Positions 25,557 to 34,055 of a DNA stretch of 45,559 bases are shown one piece after another. The translations under genes and the position numbers were made by a program. Numbering within the stretch: the first letter of the stretch is position 1; every line of letters starts with the position of its first letter. The stretch is from RBG-16-66-20 sp035308765 (GTDB lineage Bacteria; Pseudomonadota; Gammaproteobacteria; Burkholderiales; SG8-39): NCBI GenBank assembly GCA_035308765.1, contig DATGGA010000079.1, positions 1 through 45,559 of the forward strand, given 5' to 3'. The notes beneath the pieces are model-generated. The model was given only the letters and a program-made list of their open reading frames with translations. It was not told the DNA's origin and did not search any database.

Positions 25557-26320
25557 GCCTCGCTCTTGCGGATCTGCTGCCAGATGCGGTCGCGTAGCCG
25601 GCCGAACACGTCCGTGGCCATCATGTCGTAGCTGCGTGGGCGCGGCAGCGGGACCTCGATGCGGTCGATGATGCGGCCCGGCCGCGCCGACATCACCAGC
25701 ACTTCGTCGGCCAGGTAGACCGCCTCGGTCAGGCTGTGGGTGATGAAGACCACGGTCTTCGAGGTCGTCGACCAGATGCGCAGCAGTTCGTGTCCCATGG
25801 TCATGCGCGTCTGCTCGTCCAGTGCGGCGAAGGGTTCGTCCATCAGCAGCACCGGCGGATCCTGCACCAGGCCGCGCGCGATGGAGACGCGCTGCTTCAT
25901 GCCGCCGGAGAGCTCGTGCGGGTAGCGTTCGCCGAAGCCGCTTAGGCCGACCAGCTCGAGCATCGCCCCGGCGCGCTTGCGGCAGTCCGGCTTCGGCGTG
26001 CCGCGCAGGCTGAGCGGGAATTCGACGTTCTCCAGCGCGGTGAGCCAGGGATAGAGGCTCGCTTCCTGGAATATCACGCCGACGCGCAGCGGATCGGGCG
26101 CCGGCATCGGCCCGCCAAGGACGCGAATCGCGCCGCGGCTCTGCGCGCGCAGCCCGGCCAGCATCATGAGCAACGAAGTCTTGCCGCAGCCGCTCGGGCC
26201 GACGATGACGGTGAAGCGGCCCGCGGCAACGCTGAGAGAGACGTCTTCGAGCGCGGCGACGGCGCCTTCCGCGCCACCATAGACATGGCTCAATCCCTCG
26301 ATATCTATCGCGGGGATCAT
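25553..26320 (-). CDS. ABC ATPase, SsuB/TauB type
   Basis: ATPase of 255 aa. Walker A is GPSGCGKTS near residue 39, the Q-loop lies in VIFQEASLYPWLTALENVEF, the signature is ELSGGMKQRVSIARGL, Walker B is LLMDEPFAALDEQTR and the H-loop is FITHSLTEAV. The start at 26320 overlaps the upstream permease stop (ATGA). Longer in-frame starts exist, but they read antisense-style arginine-rich protein through the permease and are not credible. The GCGKT and EPFAALDEQTR blocks are typical of nitrate/sulfonate/taurine importers. It energises the two-permease channel encoded on either side of it. Confidence 0.92.
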   Translation of the reverse strand: MIPAIDIEGLSHVYGGAEGAVAALEDVSLSVAAGRFTVIVGPSGCGKTSLLMMLAGLRAQSRGAIRVLGGPMPAPDPLRVGVIFQEASLYPWLTALENVEFPLSLRGTPKPDCRKRAGAMLELVGLSGFGERYPHELSGGMKQRVSIARGLVQDPPVLLMDEPFAALDEQTRMTMGHELLRIWSTTSKTVVFITHSLTEAVYLADEVLVMSARPGRIIDRIEVPLPRPRSYDMMATDVFGRLRDRIWQQIRKSEA

Positions 26321-27060
26321 GTCCGCCACGCGCTCACCCGCGTCTCGAGCCAGCGCACCATCTCGTTGAACACGACTGCTGCTACGGCAAGCAGCACCAC
26401 GCCGGCGAACAGCTGCTTCATCTGGAAGTTCTCGCCCCAGCTCGCGATCATGTGGCCGATGCCGGTGCGCGAGGCGTACATCTCGGCGATCAGCACGCCG
26501 GTGAAATTGAAGATCATGGAAATGCGCAGCGTCTCGAGCAGCAGCGGCATCATGCTCGGCACGTAGACGCGCGCCAGGACCTGTATCCGGGTCGCGCCGT
26601 AAGAGCGCGCGACCAGCAGGTAATCCTGCTTTACCGACTCTATGGCCGCCGCCGCGCTCATCAGCACCACGAAGGTGGTGGTGAAGGCGGCGTAGGCCAC
26701 CTTCTGCTGGAAGCCGGTGCCGAAAACGAGAATGAACATCGGCAGGAAGATCGACTTGGGTATCGCGAACACGATGAACAGCATCGGCTTGAATACCTCG
26801 CCCAGGTAGTCGCTCTCGGCGATCAGCACGCCCAGCGCGGCGCCCAGCGGCACCGCCACCACGAAAGCGAGCAGCACCTCGGCGCCGGAGACTCCCAGCG
26901 CCTCGCGCACCTGGGCGCGCTGCAGCAGCTCGCCCAGCATCGCGAGCACGTCGCCCAGCGGCGGCAGCAGCAGCGGGTTGACGATACCGTAGCGCGGCAG
27001 GAATTCCCACGCCGCCAGCACCAGCGCCAGCAGCGCCAGGCGAGCTGCGATTATTTTCAC
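26317..27060 (-). CDS. ABC permease, sulfonate/nitrate/taurine type (first permease)
   Basis: Permease of 247 aa from a GTG start at 27060, whose first base is shared with the receptor stop (TAGTG). It has an early span (LALLALVLAAWEFLPRYGIV) and a docking loop VLIAEMYASRTGIGHMIASW equivalent to the EAA motif. The layout is the same as the second permease of the operon, but the two are clearly diverged, sharing mainly the N-terminal WE(L/F)(V/L)PR and docking-loop segments. The segment FVVLMSAAAAIESVKQDYLL is typical of the SsuC family. Together the two permeases suggest an asymmetric translocation path. Confidence 0.88.
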   Translation of the reverse strand: MKIIAARLALLALVLAAWEFLPRYGIVNPLLLPPLGDVLAMLGELLQRAQVREALGVSGAEVLLAFVVAVPLGAALGVLIAESDYLGEVFKPMLFIVFAIPKSIFLPMFILVFGTGFQQKVAYAAFTTTFVVLMSAAAAIESVKQDYLLVARSYGATRIQVLARVYVPSMMPLLLETLRISMIFNFTGVLIAEMYASRTGIGHMIASWGENFQMKQLFAGVVLLAVAAVVFNEMVRWLETRVSAWRT

Positions 27061-28037
27061 TACGCGGTCGGGACCGGCTTGAAGTTGTTGACGTAGATGT
27101 CGTTGACCGGGGCCAGGTTGGTCATGCCGATCAGCTTGGCCATCTCCAGCGCGCGATCCATCCATTCCTTTTTGAATTCGCCGTTGGTCGAGAGCCTGAC
27201 GATGTTGTTGTCCAGCTCGGCCGCCGCGACCGGCTCGGCGATTTCGTCAATCTCGGCGATGAGCTTCACCGCGGCGGCGCGGTTCTTGGACGCGCGCAGG
27301 AAGGCGACGCCGCCGTAAAGCGCATTCAGCGTTTTTTGCAGCGCCGGCGAGCGCTCGGCGATGATCTTGTCGGTGGCGATCCAGCTGCCGGTCGAGTGCG
27401 CCGGCACCAGTTGACCGAAATCGGCGATCGAGCGCGCCTGCTTCGCCTGCATCACCTGGAAGGTGAGCGGCGAATAGAGCACTGTGGCGTCGACGTTGCC
27501 GGTGAGCAGGTTGGGCACCAGCCCACCGCCGCCCAGCGGCACGCGGGTGAATTCGATTTTCTGGTCCGCCAGCGCCCATAGCGCGAGGATGTCGGAACCG
27601 GACCCGGCCGAGGTGATGCCGACCTTCTTGCCGGCGAGCTCGGAGAGTTTCCGGATCGGCGAATCCGGCTTCACCATCATGTGCCAGCCGTAGTAGCCGA
27701 GCGCGCCGTTGGCGACGCACTTGGACTTGACGCCCTTCACCAGGCCCGCGGCGACGCTGGAAGAGGAGTTGTAGATCAGGTCGGCGGCGCCTGCGGCAAG
27801 CGCCTCGAAACCTTCCGCGCCGCTGCGGTAGATCGTGAGCTCAGCCTGCACGCCTTCCTTGTCGAACAGTTTCTGGCGGATCGCCGTCTCCGCGATGATG
27901 GTCGGAAAATAGGTTTTCGTGGGTACGCCGATGCGGATCAGCGGTTTTGCCTGTCCGAACGCGAATTGCGGCAGCAGCAGCGTTGCTGCGCCGCCCAACA
28001 GCATGGCGCGGCGCCCCTGGCGGGGATGCTTGAGCAT
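27060..28037 (-). CDS. ABC substrate-binding protein, NMT1/SsuA-like
   Basis: Receptor of 325 aa from ATG 28037, which has a strong GAGGAGG site eight bases upstream. The N-terminus MLKHPRQGRRAMLLGGAATL has a twin arginine before the hydrophobic core and ends FAFGQA, so export may be by Tat or Sec. The mature part follows the NMT1/THI5-like pattern: IRIGVPTKTYFPTIIAETA, YRSGAEGFEALAAGAADLIY and LAGKKVGITSAGSGSDIL. The ligand is unknown; this family takes sulfonates, nitrate, pyrimidines and aromatic acids. It is the first gene of the five-gene operon that ends with a core-MetE protein. Confidence 0.88.
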   Translation of the reverse strand: MLKHPRQGRRAMLLGGAATLLLPQFAFGQAKPLIRIGVPTKTYFPTIIAETAIRQKLFDKEGVQAELTIYRSGAEGFEALAAGAADLIYNSSSSVAAGLVKGVKSKCVANGALGYYGWHMMVKPDSPIRKLSELAGKKVGITSAGSGSDILALWALADQKIEFTRVPLGGGGLVPNLLTGNVDATVLYSPLTFQVMQAKQARSIADFGQLVPAHSTGSWIATDKIIAERSPALQKTLNALYGGVAFLRASKNRAAAVKLIAEIDEIAEPVAAAELDNNIVRLSTNGEFKKEWMDRALEMAKLIGMTNLAPVNDIYVNNFKPVPTA

Positions 28038-28057
28038 GTTAGTTTCCTCCTCGGGCA

Positions 28058-28086
28058 AGAGTGGGTGCCGGTGCTGGTATTGTCAA
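28058..28086 (-). promoter_or_regulatory. Possible sigma70-type promoter of the ABC-MetE operon
   Basis: On the minus strand, bases 28086-28081 read TTGACA, a perfect -35 hexamer. After a 17-base spacer comes CACTCT (28063-28058), a poor -10. The GAGGAGG ribosome-binding site and ATG 28037 follow within about 20 bases. The spacing is right but the -10 is weak, so this is only a candidate. Confidence 0.35.
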
Positions 28087-28114
28087 GTTTCCGCAACCGG
28101 CCGAGGAGCCCGGA

Positions 28115-28423
28115 ATGATCCACGTCATCGCCGTCATCACCGCCAAGCCCGGCCAGCGCGAGCCGATACTCGCGCACTTCCGCGCCAACGTCCCGGCCGT
28201 GCGCGCCGAAAAGGGCTGCATCGAATACGGCGCCGCCGTGGACGCCGAGCCCGCGCTCAAATTTCAGACGGCCTACGGTCCGGATACCTTTCTCGTGGTG
28301 GAGAAGTGGGAAAGCATGGACGCGCTGAAGGCGCATGCCGCCACGCCGCACATGGCCGCCTACGGCGCCAAGACCAAGGACTTCATCGCCAGCCGGGTGA
28401 TCCATGTCCTGCAACCGACCTGA
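28115..28423 (+). CDS. Antibiotic biosynthesis monooxygenase (ABM) domain protein
   Basis: Protein of 102 aa with GAGGAG seven bases before its ATG. It is a single ABM (dimeric alpha/beta-barrel) domain: strand MIHVIAVITAKPGQREPILA, then EKGCIEYGAAVD, FLVVEKWESMDALKAHAATP and HMAAYGAK. This fits cofactor-free quinol monooxygenases of the YgiN type and related scavenging enzymes. No signal peptide is visible. The stop overlaps the start of the DUF2846 lipoprotein (TGATG), so the two are co-translated. It is divergent from the ABC-MetE operon and shares its upstream region. The substrate is unknown; a small oxidised or aromatic compound is usual. Confidence 0.82.
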   Translation: MIHVIAVITAKPGQREPILAHFRANVPAVRAEKGCIEYGAAVDAEPALKFQTAYGPDTFLVVEKWESMDALKAHAATPHMAAYGAKTKDFIASRVIHVLQPT

Positions 28424-28851
28424 TGCGTAGCGTCAAAACATTCATCTGCAGCGCGCTTCTGCTCGCCGTCGCGTCGTGCGCGACGGTGCAGTCGCTGGTG
28501 GGGGGCGGCCCGGGATTTCCTCCCGTCGAGGCGGGGAAAGGGCGCGTGTATTTCTATCGGACCGGCACCATCGGTTCGACGTTCAAAATCGACACTTCCA
28601 TCGTGATGATCAACGGGGACAAGGTGGGCAAGTTCATCCGGCCCGGCGTATATCTCAAGGACCTGCCGCCGGGCAGCTATGCGGTGACGACGACCATGAC
28701 GGCGAAAGTCGTGTTTTTCCGTCTCGAAGCCGGCGAGAAGAAGTACGTCAAGTTCGACAACGACATTTTCGGCTCGATCCTCCGCCCCGAGCTGATCGAT
28801 CCCAAGAAGGGCGAGTCCGATGTATCCGGCATGGACCGGCTGGTTCAGTGA
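28423..28851 (+). CDS. DUF2846-like lipoprotein
   Basis: Protein of 142 aa beginning MRSVKTFICSALLLAVASCA, a lipoprotein signal with lipobox VASC, so it should be lipid-anchored in the envelope. The mature part has the DUF2846 pattern: GKGRVYFYRTGTIGSTFKID, then VMINGDKVGKFIRPGVYLKD with the PGSYAVTTT turn, then a beta-rich EAGEKKYVKFD. These domains bind no known ligand. Its start shares one base with the ABM stop. The pairing of a cytoplasmic ABM enzyme with an outer lipoprotein has no obvious functional logic from sequence. Confidence 0.75.
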   Translation: MRSVKTFICSALLLAVASCATVQSLVGGGPGFPPVEAGKGRVYFYRTGTIGSTFKIDTSIVMINGDKVGKFIRPGVYLKDLPPGSYAVTTTMTAKVVFFRLEAGEKKYVKFDNDIFGSILRPELIDPKKGESDVSGMDRLVQ

Positions 28852-28911
28852 CGGAACTAGACTCAAAACGATAGGCGGGTTGTAGAGTTTCAGGTGCGCG
28901 GAGGAATGAAT

Positions 28912-29478
28912 ATGGACCAACAGGTTTTCGGCATCGATCGGCTCGCGGCTGAATTGAGGCGCGTCTGCAGTGACAATCCAGACGAAAAGGAGATTCTGGC
29001 CACGGTTCGCGAGCTCGCCCGCCGGGCGGCGGCAAGCAAGCAGGCGTGGCTGAAGGACTACATGTACGAGGCGGACGCGGAACAGGGATTCGGCGTGCAT
29101 CTGCTTCATGAAGAGCCGGACCATACGCTGGCGGTCTTCGCCGTGAGCTGGCTCCCGGATCGCGGCACGATGCCACACGACCACGGGACATGGGCCGTCG
29201 TCGTCGGGATCGATGGCCCGGAGCGGAACGAGTTCTGGAAGCGATCGGATGATCGGAGCCGTCCCGGTCACGCCGAATTGAAGAAAGCCGGCAGGAAGGT
29301 CTTCGTCGAAGACGATGTCCTCGCCATGCCGGCGGGCACGATCCACAGTGTATGGAACGAGACCGATCGGGTGACCGTTTCCCTGCACATCTACGGCAAG
29401 CACGTCAATCACACCGGTCGATCCCAGTACGACCCGGGAAAGCGCACCGAGACGCCCTTCCAGCTCAAGATCGTGTAG
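28912..29478 (+). CDS. Cysteine dioxygenase-like cupin protein
   Basis: Protein of 188 aa. I chose the ATG at 28912, seven bases after a GGAGG site; a GTG at 28894 and an ATG at 28906 lie upstream or too close to that site. The cupin core has the metal-binding block DRGTMPHDHGTWAVVVGIDG (His-x-Asp-His) and a later His in MPAGTIHSVWNET, matching cysteine dioxygenase type I and the COG5553 group of predicted metal enzymes. It would bind iron and could oxidise a thiol. The closing VSLHIYGKHVNHTGRSQYDP is also family-like. It stands alone, 60 bases after the lipoprotein gene. Confidence 0.75.
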   Translation: MDQQVFGIDRLAAELRRVCSDNPDEKEILATVRELARRAAASKQAWLKDYMYEADAEQGFGVHLLHEEPDHTLAVFAVSWLPDRGTMPHDHGTWAVVVGIDGPERNEFWKRSDDRSRPGHAELKKAGRKVFVEDDVLAMPAGTIHSVWNETDRVTVSLHIYGKHVNHTGRSQYDPGKRTETPFQLKIV

Positions 29479-29523
29479 CCGATCGAGCAGCGCCCGGCTT
29501 GCGGACACCGCCAGTCTCCGCTT

Positions 29524-29856
29524 TTACCGCGCGGGCACCGGCACCCGAAGTTCCCTGGTGATGCCGCCGCTTTCGACGCTGCCGCTGACGGTGCCTTCGC
29601 CGTTCATGCGGCGGATGCAGTATTCGCGGTCATCGCCCTGCAGGTAGTCGCAGCGGGCGTACTTGTTCTGCTCGCGCTGATCGCGATCGGCGTCGTTCTT
29701 CAGGCGGCCTTGCTGCTCTTCCTGCTTCGCGGCCTGGGCTTCCCGCACGGCCGGATCGCGCCCGCTGGCGGAGGACGAATCGCTTGGGTCCGCGGCCGCC
29801 GCCATCGCGGCAAACAGCATGGCAACCGCTACAAAGACAATAGGATGATCGGACAT
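29524..29856 (-). CDS. Small exported hypothetical protein
   Basis: Protein of 110 aa with a Sec signal peptide (MSDHPIVFVAVAMLFAAMAA, cut near AAA-DPSD) and AGGAG ahead of its ATG. The mature part is highly charged and low in hydrophobics: REAQAAKQEEQQGRLKNDAD then ARCDYLQGDDREYCIRRMNG. The two cysteines, ten residues apart, could form a disulfide. The end SGSVESGGITRELRVPVPAR is strand-like. I recognise the style from Burkholderiales genomes but not a named family. It converges with the cysteine-dioxygenase-like gene and follows the PanE-like gene on the same strand after an 80-base gap. Confidence 0.7.
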   Translation of the reverse strand: MSDHPIVFVAVAMLFAAMAAAADPSDSSSASGRDPAVREAQAAKQEEQQGRLKNDADRDQREQNKYARCDYLQGDDREYCIRRMNGEGTVSGSVESGGITRELRVPVPAR

Positions 29857-29936
29857 GATGGTCTCCTGTATGCGGAGACCATATCGGGGAGGCAGCGCGC
29901 AGTCCGTGCGGCGTCACACAGAGGAGGCTCCGCGCC

Positions 29937-30848
29937 CTAGGGTTTCGCCTGCGACTTTGCCTCGATCAGCTTCACCAGCGCATGCAAGGTACGGTTTGCA
30001 GGCGTCGCTATGCCCAGCGCTTCGCCTTGCCGCACCACGTAGCCGTTGAGATGGTCGATTTCGGTCGGCTTGCCGCGCGCGAGGTCCTGCGCCGTGGATG
30101 AGTACTGCGTGGGCATCGCCTCGGCGATGTTGTAGGTCTTCGCCAGCATGTCGGGCGCCATTCGCACGCCGCTCGCCTTGGCGACGGCCAGCGCTTCCTC
30201 GACGACGTCGCGCATGGTGTCGCGGATGCCGTGGCCCTCGAACATTTTCCCGTAGGGGAGCTGGGTAATCGCGGACAGGGCGTTGTAGGCGCAGTTCACC
30301 ACCAGCTTGGCCCAGAGTTCACCCGCGATGTTGTCCGAAATCACGGCGGCTACGCCGGCCGATTCGAACCAGGCTTTTACCTGCTCATCCGGCCCAATCA
30401 CGAGATCGCCGCGACCATGATGCTTGAGATGCCCCGGCCCGGCCATCTCGGTGGCGACATAGACCACCGCGGGAATGACGGGTTGCTTGACGCGCGCTTG
30501 TATTCGTTCGGTGTTGTCGACGCCATTCTGCAGATTGACGACGATGCTGCCGGGATCGAGGAAGGGCGCGATCTGCGCGGCGGCCTGCTTCGTATCGGTG
30601 GATTTGACGCAGAACAGCACCAAGCGCGCGCCGCGTACCGCTTCGGCCTCGGTGCTGGCCTCGACCGGGATGCGCTCGTCGAACTTGAGCCCCTCGAAAC
30701 GCAGGCCCGATTTGCGGAAGGCTTCGACGTGGAGCGGCCGGCCGATCAATACGACGCTGTGCCCGGCACGCGCCAGCATGCCGCCATAGAAGCAGCCCAC
30801 CGCGCCTGCGCCCAGCACCGCCACGCGGATGGATTTTTCGTCCGTCAT
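29937..30848 (-). CDS. 2-dehydropantoate 2-reductase family protein (PanE/ApbA)
   Basis: NADPH-dependent ketoacid reductase of 303 aa, the normal PanE length. The dinucleotide motif is VAVLGAGAVGCFYGGMLARA at the N-terminus. The substrate-proximal block has NLQNGVDNTERI, and the catalytic lysine lies in AGELWAKLVVNCAYNALSAI. The C-terminal helix region TEIDHLNGYVVRQGEALGIA is typical. Burkholderiales carry several PanE-like paralogs, often in catabolic clusters, so pantothenate synthesis is not guaranteed. It is divergent from an EamA transporter. Confidence 0.88.
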   Translation of the reverse strand: MTDEKSIRVAVLGAGAVGCFYGGMLARAGHSVVLIGRPLHVEAFRKSGLRFEGLKFDERIPVEASTEAEAVRGARLVLFCVKSTDTKQAAAQIAPFLDPGSIVVNLQNGVDNTERIQARVKQPVIPAVVYVATEMAGPGHLKHHGRGDLVIGPDEQVKAWFESAGVAAVISDNIAGELWAKLVVNCAYNALSAITQLPYGKMFEGHGIRDTMRDVVEEALAVAKASGVRMAPDMLAKTYNIAEAMPTQYSSTAQDLARGKPTEIDHLNGYVVRQGEALGIATPANRTLHALVKLIEAKSQAKP

Positions 30849-30895
30849 TTACCGGAAGTCTAGCGGATGGAATTCCGCCTCTGCTACCTTTCGCC

Positions 30896-31777
30896 ATGCC
30901 CGCCTCGGCGCTCGCGCTGGTCGTCCTCGCCGGACTGATCCACGCCATCTGGAATATCGCCGCCAAGAAGGCCGGCGGCGATGCGCGCTTCGCCGCGTTC
31001 AGCAGCCTGTTGGGCACGGTCATCTGGGCGCCCGTGGGCCTGTGGTTCGGCTGGAACGTGGTGCCCGCCTGGGGCGCCGCCGAATGGTCGTTCATCGCCG
31101 TCAGCGGCATATTGCACGTGCTGTATTACGTCACCCTGCTACGCGGCTACCGCAGGGCGGACCTGACGGTGGTGTATCCGATGGCGCGCGGCTCCGGGCC
31201 GCTGCTGTCGTCGCTCGTGGCGATCCTGCTGCTGGGAGAACGCATCACGGCCTTCGGACTGCTGGGCATCGCCGCGGTGGCGGCGGGCGTGATCCTGATC
31301 GCGGGCGGCCCGGCGCTGTTCCGCGCGGCGCACGACCCTGCCCAGAAAGCGATGGTGCGCAAGGGCATGATCTACGGCCTTGCGACCGGCGTCTTCATCG
31401 CTTCCTACACCGTAGTGGACGGCTATGCCGTGAAGATCGTACTGATGTCGCCGATTCTGCTGGACTACCTGTCCAATTTCGTGCGCCTGGGGTTCCTCGC
31501 GCCCGCCGTCCTGCGCGACCGTGCCGCGCTGGCCGGCTTGTGGCGCCGGCAATGGAAATACGCGCTGGTGGTGGCCGCCATCAGCCCGATCGGCTACGTA
31601 CTGGTGCTCTACGCCATGCAGGTGGCGCCGCTGTCGCACGTCGCGCCGGCGCGCGAAGTGTCGATGCTGTTCGCCGCGCTGATCGGCGGCCGGCTGCTGG
31701 GCGAGGGCGACTGGCTGCTGCGCATCGCCGGCGCGGCCTGCATCGCCTTCGGCGTCATGGCGCTGGCGCTCGCTTGA
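30896..31777 (+). CDS. EamA/DMT-family transporter
   Basis: Membrane protein of 293 aa with about ten spans in two EamA-type halves. The N-terminal half starts ALVVLAGLIHAIWNIAAKKA and contains YRRADLTVVYPMARGSGPLL, the signature of this group. The second half contains VFIASYTVVDGYAVKI and ends GEGDWLLRIAGAACIAFGVM. These carriers export metabolites such as amino acids; direction and substrate are unknown. It starts 47 bases from the divergent PanE-like gene, so one intergenic region may control both. Confidence 0.87.
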   Translation: MPASALALVVLAGLIHAIWNIAAKKAGGDARFAAFSSLLGTVIWAPVGLWFGWNVVPAWGAAEWSFIAVSGILHVLYYVTLLRGYRRADLTVVYPMARGSGPLLSSLVAILLLGERITAFGLLGIAAVAAGVILIAGGPALFRAAHDPAQKAMVRKGMIYGLATGVFIASYTVVDGYAVKIVLMSPILLDYLSNFVRLGFLAPAVLRDRAALAGLWRRQWKYALVVAAISPIGYVLVLYAMQVAPLSHVAPAREVSMLFAALIGGRLLGEGDWLLRIAGAACIAFGVMALALA

Positions 31778-31882
31778 CACGCGCGCAACGCTGACAGTTG
31801 CGCACACTTCGCGCATCTCGCCCCGCGTTTCCGCGGACATATCCTTACAGTCGATACTGAAGATCGGGCTACACTATCAATC

Positions 31883-32671
31883 ATGCAAATCGATCGCAGA
31901 ACATTCCTGGTCAGGGCCGCCGCCGCGTCCGCCTTGACGGTTTCGCCCTTTATTTTCGGCCAGGCTTGCGCGTCGTCCCCGGACGCGACAGCGGGCCTCG
32001 GCCGGCTGCTGGTGATTTCGCCGCATCTCGATGATGCGGTCCTCAGCTGCGCGCATCTGATCGCGAAAAATCCCGGCGCGGTGGTCGCGACCGTGTTCGC
32101 CGGCACGCCGTCGGACGGGTCGGTCGCAACGTCGTGGGACAAAGGATGCGGTTTTTCGAGCGCACGCGAGGCGATGTGCGCGCGCCGCGAGGAGGATCGC
32201 ATCGCGCTCGCGCACCTCGGCGCAAGGCCGCTGTGGCTCGAGTGCCTGGACTCCCAGTACCGGAACGGCGACGGCGCGGGCGATGTCGCGTCAATGCTTG
32301 CGCTGGTCCTGCAGAAGTACCGGCCGACTACCGTCGCCGTGCCCCTGGGGCTCGGGCACGAGGATCATCATTTGACGCACTTTGCAACGCTGTCTCTTCT
32401 GGCGCAGCTCTCCGACGTCCGCTGGCTGCTCTACGAAGAGGCGGTCCACGGCCGTACTCCCTGGATCGTGGAAAACCGCATAGCTGCATTCGAGCAGGAG
32501 AGCGGTGCGCGCCTGCAGCCGCTGGACAGCTCGATGGGACGCAATCATCTGCTCAAGGGGCGCGCCGTGCAAAGCTACAAGAGCCAGCTCCGCGGTCTCG
32601 GGATGGCGGCCTGGTCCCCGGGCACAGGTCTCCCGGAGGGCTTGCGGCAGGAACATTACTGGACGGTCTAG
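31883..32671 (+). CDS. Tat-exported PIG-L family deacetylase
   Basis: Protein of 262 aa starting MQIDRRTFLVRAAAASALTV, a twin-arginine export signal followed by a hydrophobic core, so the folded enzyme should be exported through Tat. The PIG-L zinc site is complete: SPHLDDAVLSC gives His-x-Asp-Asp, and GLGHEDHHLTHF gives the second histidine. This family removes acetyl groups from N-acetylglucosamine-type sugars or related amides. The metal-bound enzyme being sent out folded by Tat is consistent. It is flanked by transporters and has its own 105-base upstream region with a weak TACACT -10 candidate at 31870. Confidence 0.85.
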   Translation: MQIDRRTFLVRAAAASALTVSPFIFGQACASSPDATAGLGRLLVISPHLDDAVLSCAHLIAKNPGAVVATVFAGTPSDGSVATSWDKGCGFSSAREAMCARREEDRIALAHLGARPLWLECLDSQYRNGDGAGDVASMLALVLQKYRPTTVAVPLGLGHEDHHLTHFATLSLLAQLSDVRWLLYEEAVHGRTPWIVENRIAAFEQESGARLQPLDSSMGRNHLLKGRAVQSYKSQLRGLGMAAWSPGTGLPEGLRQEHYWTV

Positions 32672-32732
32672 CCTCAGTCCTGCGGGAAAAATTGGAGTGA
32701 GTTTGCCGATACTGGGATAGCATTCTGCCCCC

Positions 32733-34055
32733 ATGTACGGCGCCATCGTCCGAGACATCGTGAAGCTCGGCTGGCCGGTGCTCGTCGCCCAGGTCGCGGT
32801 GATGATCAACGGCGTCATCGACACGGTGATGGCCGGGCGGCTGAGCGCGGCCGATCTCGCGGCGGTCGGCATAGGCTCGAGTATCTTCATCAGCATTTTC
32901 GTCACGTCGATGGGCGTGCTGTTCGCGCTCACGCCGATGGTGGCGCAGCTGTTCGGCGCCGGCAGGCTGGAGGAGATCGGCGAAGAGGTGCGCCAGAGCC
33001 TGTGGATGGGCGCGCTGCTGACGGCCATCGCCTTCGTGCTGATCTATTTTCCGGACCCGTTTCTCGCCCTGGCGCAGGTCGCGCCGGAAGTCGAAGCCAA
33101 GACGCGCGGTTACCTGCATTACATCGCGCTCGGCATTCCTGCGATGCTGCTGTTCCGTGTCTTCTACGCGCTCACCACGGCGGTATCGAAGCCGCGCATG
33201 ATCATGGCGCTCAATCTGGCCGGACTCGCGCTGAAAATCCCGCTCAACCTCGTCTTCATGCACGGCTACCTCGGCATGCCGGCGCTGGGCGGCCCCGGCT
33301 GCGCGGTGTCGTCGACGGTCATCGCGTGGATCCTCGGCATCGCCGCCTGGCTGGTGTGCCGGCTGGACCCGGACTACCGGCCGTTCGGCGTCTTCGCGCG
33401 ATGGTCCTGGCCGCGCTGGGGCGAGCAGCTGCGCCTGGCGCAGATCGGCCTGCCGATCGGCTTCAATTTCCTGGTGGACGTCACCTCGTTCACCTTCATG
33501 GCGCTGTTCATCGCGCGCCTGGGCGTGGCGAGCTCGGGCGGCCACCAGATCGCCGCCAATTTCACCTCTCTCATCTACATGATGCCGCTGGCGATGGCGA
33601 GCGCAACGGGCGTGCTGACCGGCCAGGCGATCGGCGCCGGCGAGTTGCGCCGCGCGCGGCTCACCGGGATCGTGGGCATCGGCAGCGGTCTTGCCTGCGC
33701 CTGCGCGGTGGGGTTGTGCGTGTGGTTCGGGCGCGACCGGATCGCGGGTCTCTACACGCGCGATGGCGAGGTCCAGGCGGTGGCCGCTGCGCTGCTCGCC
33801 TATCTCGCCGGCTACCACCTGTTCGACGCGGTGTCCGCGATCGCGGTCAGTGCGCTGCGCGGCTACAAGAAAACCGTGGTGCCGATGCTGTGCAACATCG
33901 TGGCGCTGTGGGGCATCGGCCTGGGCGGCGGCTACGTGCTCGCTTTCGCGCCGTCGATGCGCATGGGCGCGCAGGGCTTCTGGCTGGCCGGCACCGCCGG
34001 CGTGCTGACGGGTTCGGTGCTGATCGTGGCGTACTTCCTGCGCGTCAGCCGCTGA
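32733..34055 (+). CDS. MATE-family multidrug/cation efflux transporter
   Basis: Membrane protein of 440 aa with twelve expected spans. MATE marks are LGWPVLVAQVAVMINGVIDT and MVAQLFGAGRLEEIGEEVRQ in the first half and NFTSLIYMMPLAMASATGVL plus GQAIGAGELRRARLTGI in the second. The length is normal for NorM-type carriers. It uses sodium or proton gradients to expel cationic compounds in known members. The stop abuts the stop of the convergent cyclase-TPR gene with no spacer, and no terminator hairpin lies between them, so transcription may run into the opposite gene. Confidence 0.9.
   Translation: MYGAIVRDIVKLGWPVLVAQVAVMINGVIDTVMAGRLSAADLAAVGIGSSIFISIFVTSMGVLFALTPMVAQLFGAGRLEEIGEEVRQSLWMGALLTAIAFVLIYFPDPFLALAQVAPEVEAKTRGYLHYIALGIPAMLLFRVFYALTTAVSKPRMIMALNLAGLALKIPLNLVFMHGYLGMPALGGPGCAVSSTVIAWILGIAAWLVCRLDPDYRPFGVFARWSWPRWGEQLRLAQIGLPIGFNFLVDVTSFTFMALFIARLGVASSGGHQIAANFTSLIYMMPLAMASATGVLTGQAIGAGELRRARLTGIVGIGSGLACACAVGLCVWFGRDRIAGLYTRDGEVQAVAAALLAYLAGYHLFDAVSAIAVSALRGYKKTVVPMLCNIVALWGIGLGGGYVLAFAPSMRMGAQGFWLAGTAGVLTGSVLIVAYFLRVSR

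Noticed and set aside
25553..27010. A 485-aa ATPase with a long N-terminal extension
   Set aside because: The extension reads through the permease gene out of frame and is arginine-rich; ATG 26320 with an ATGA overlap is the natural start.
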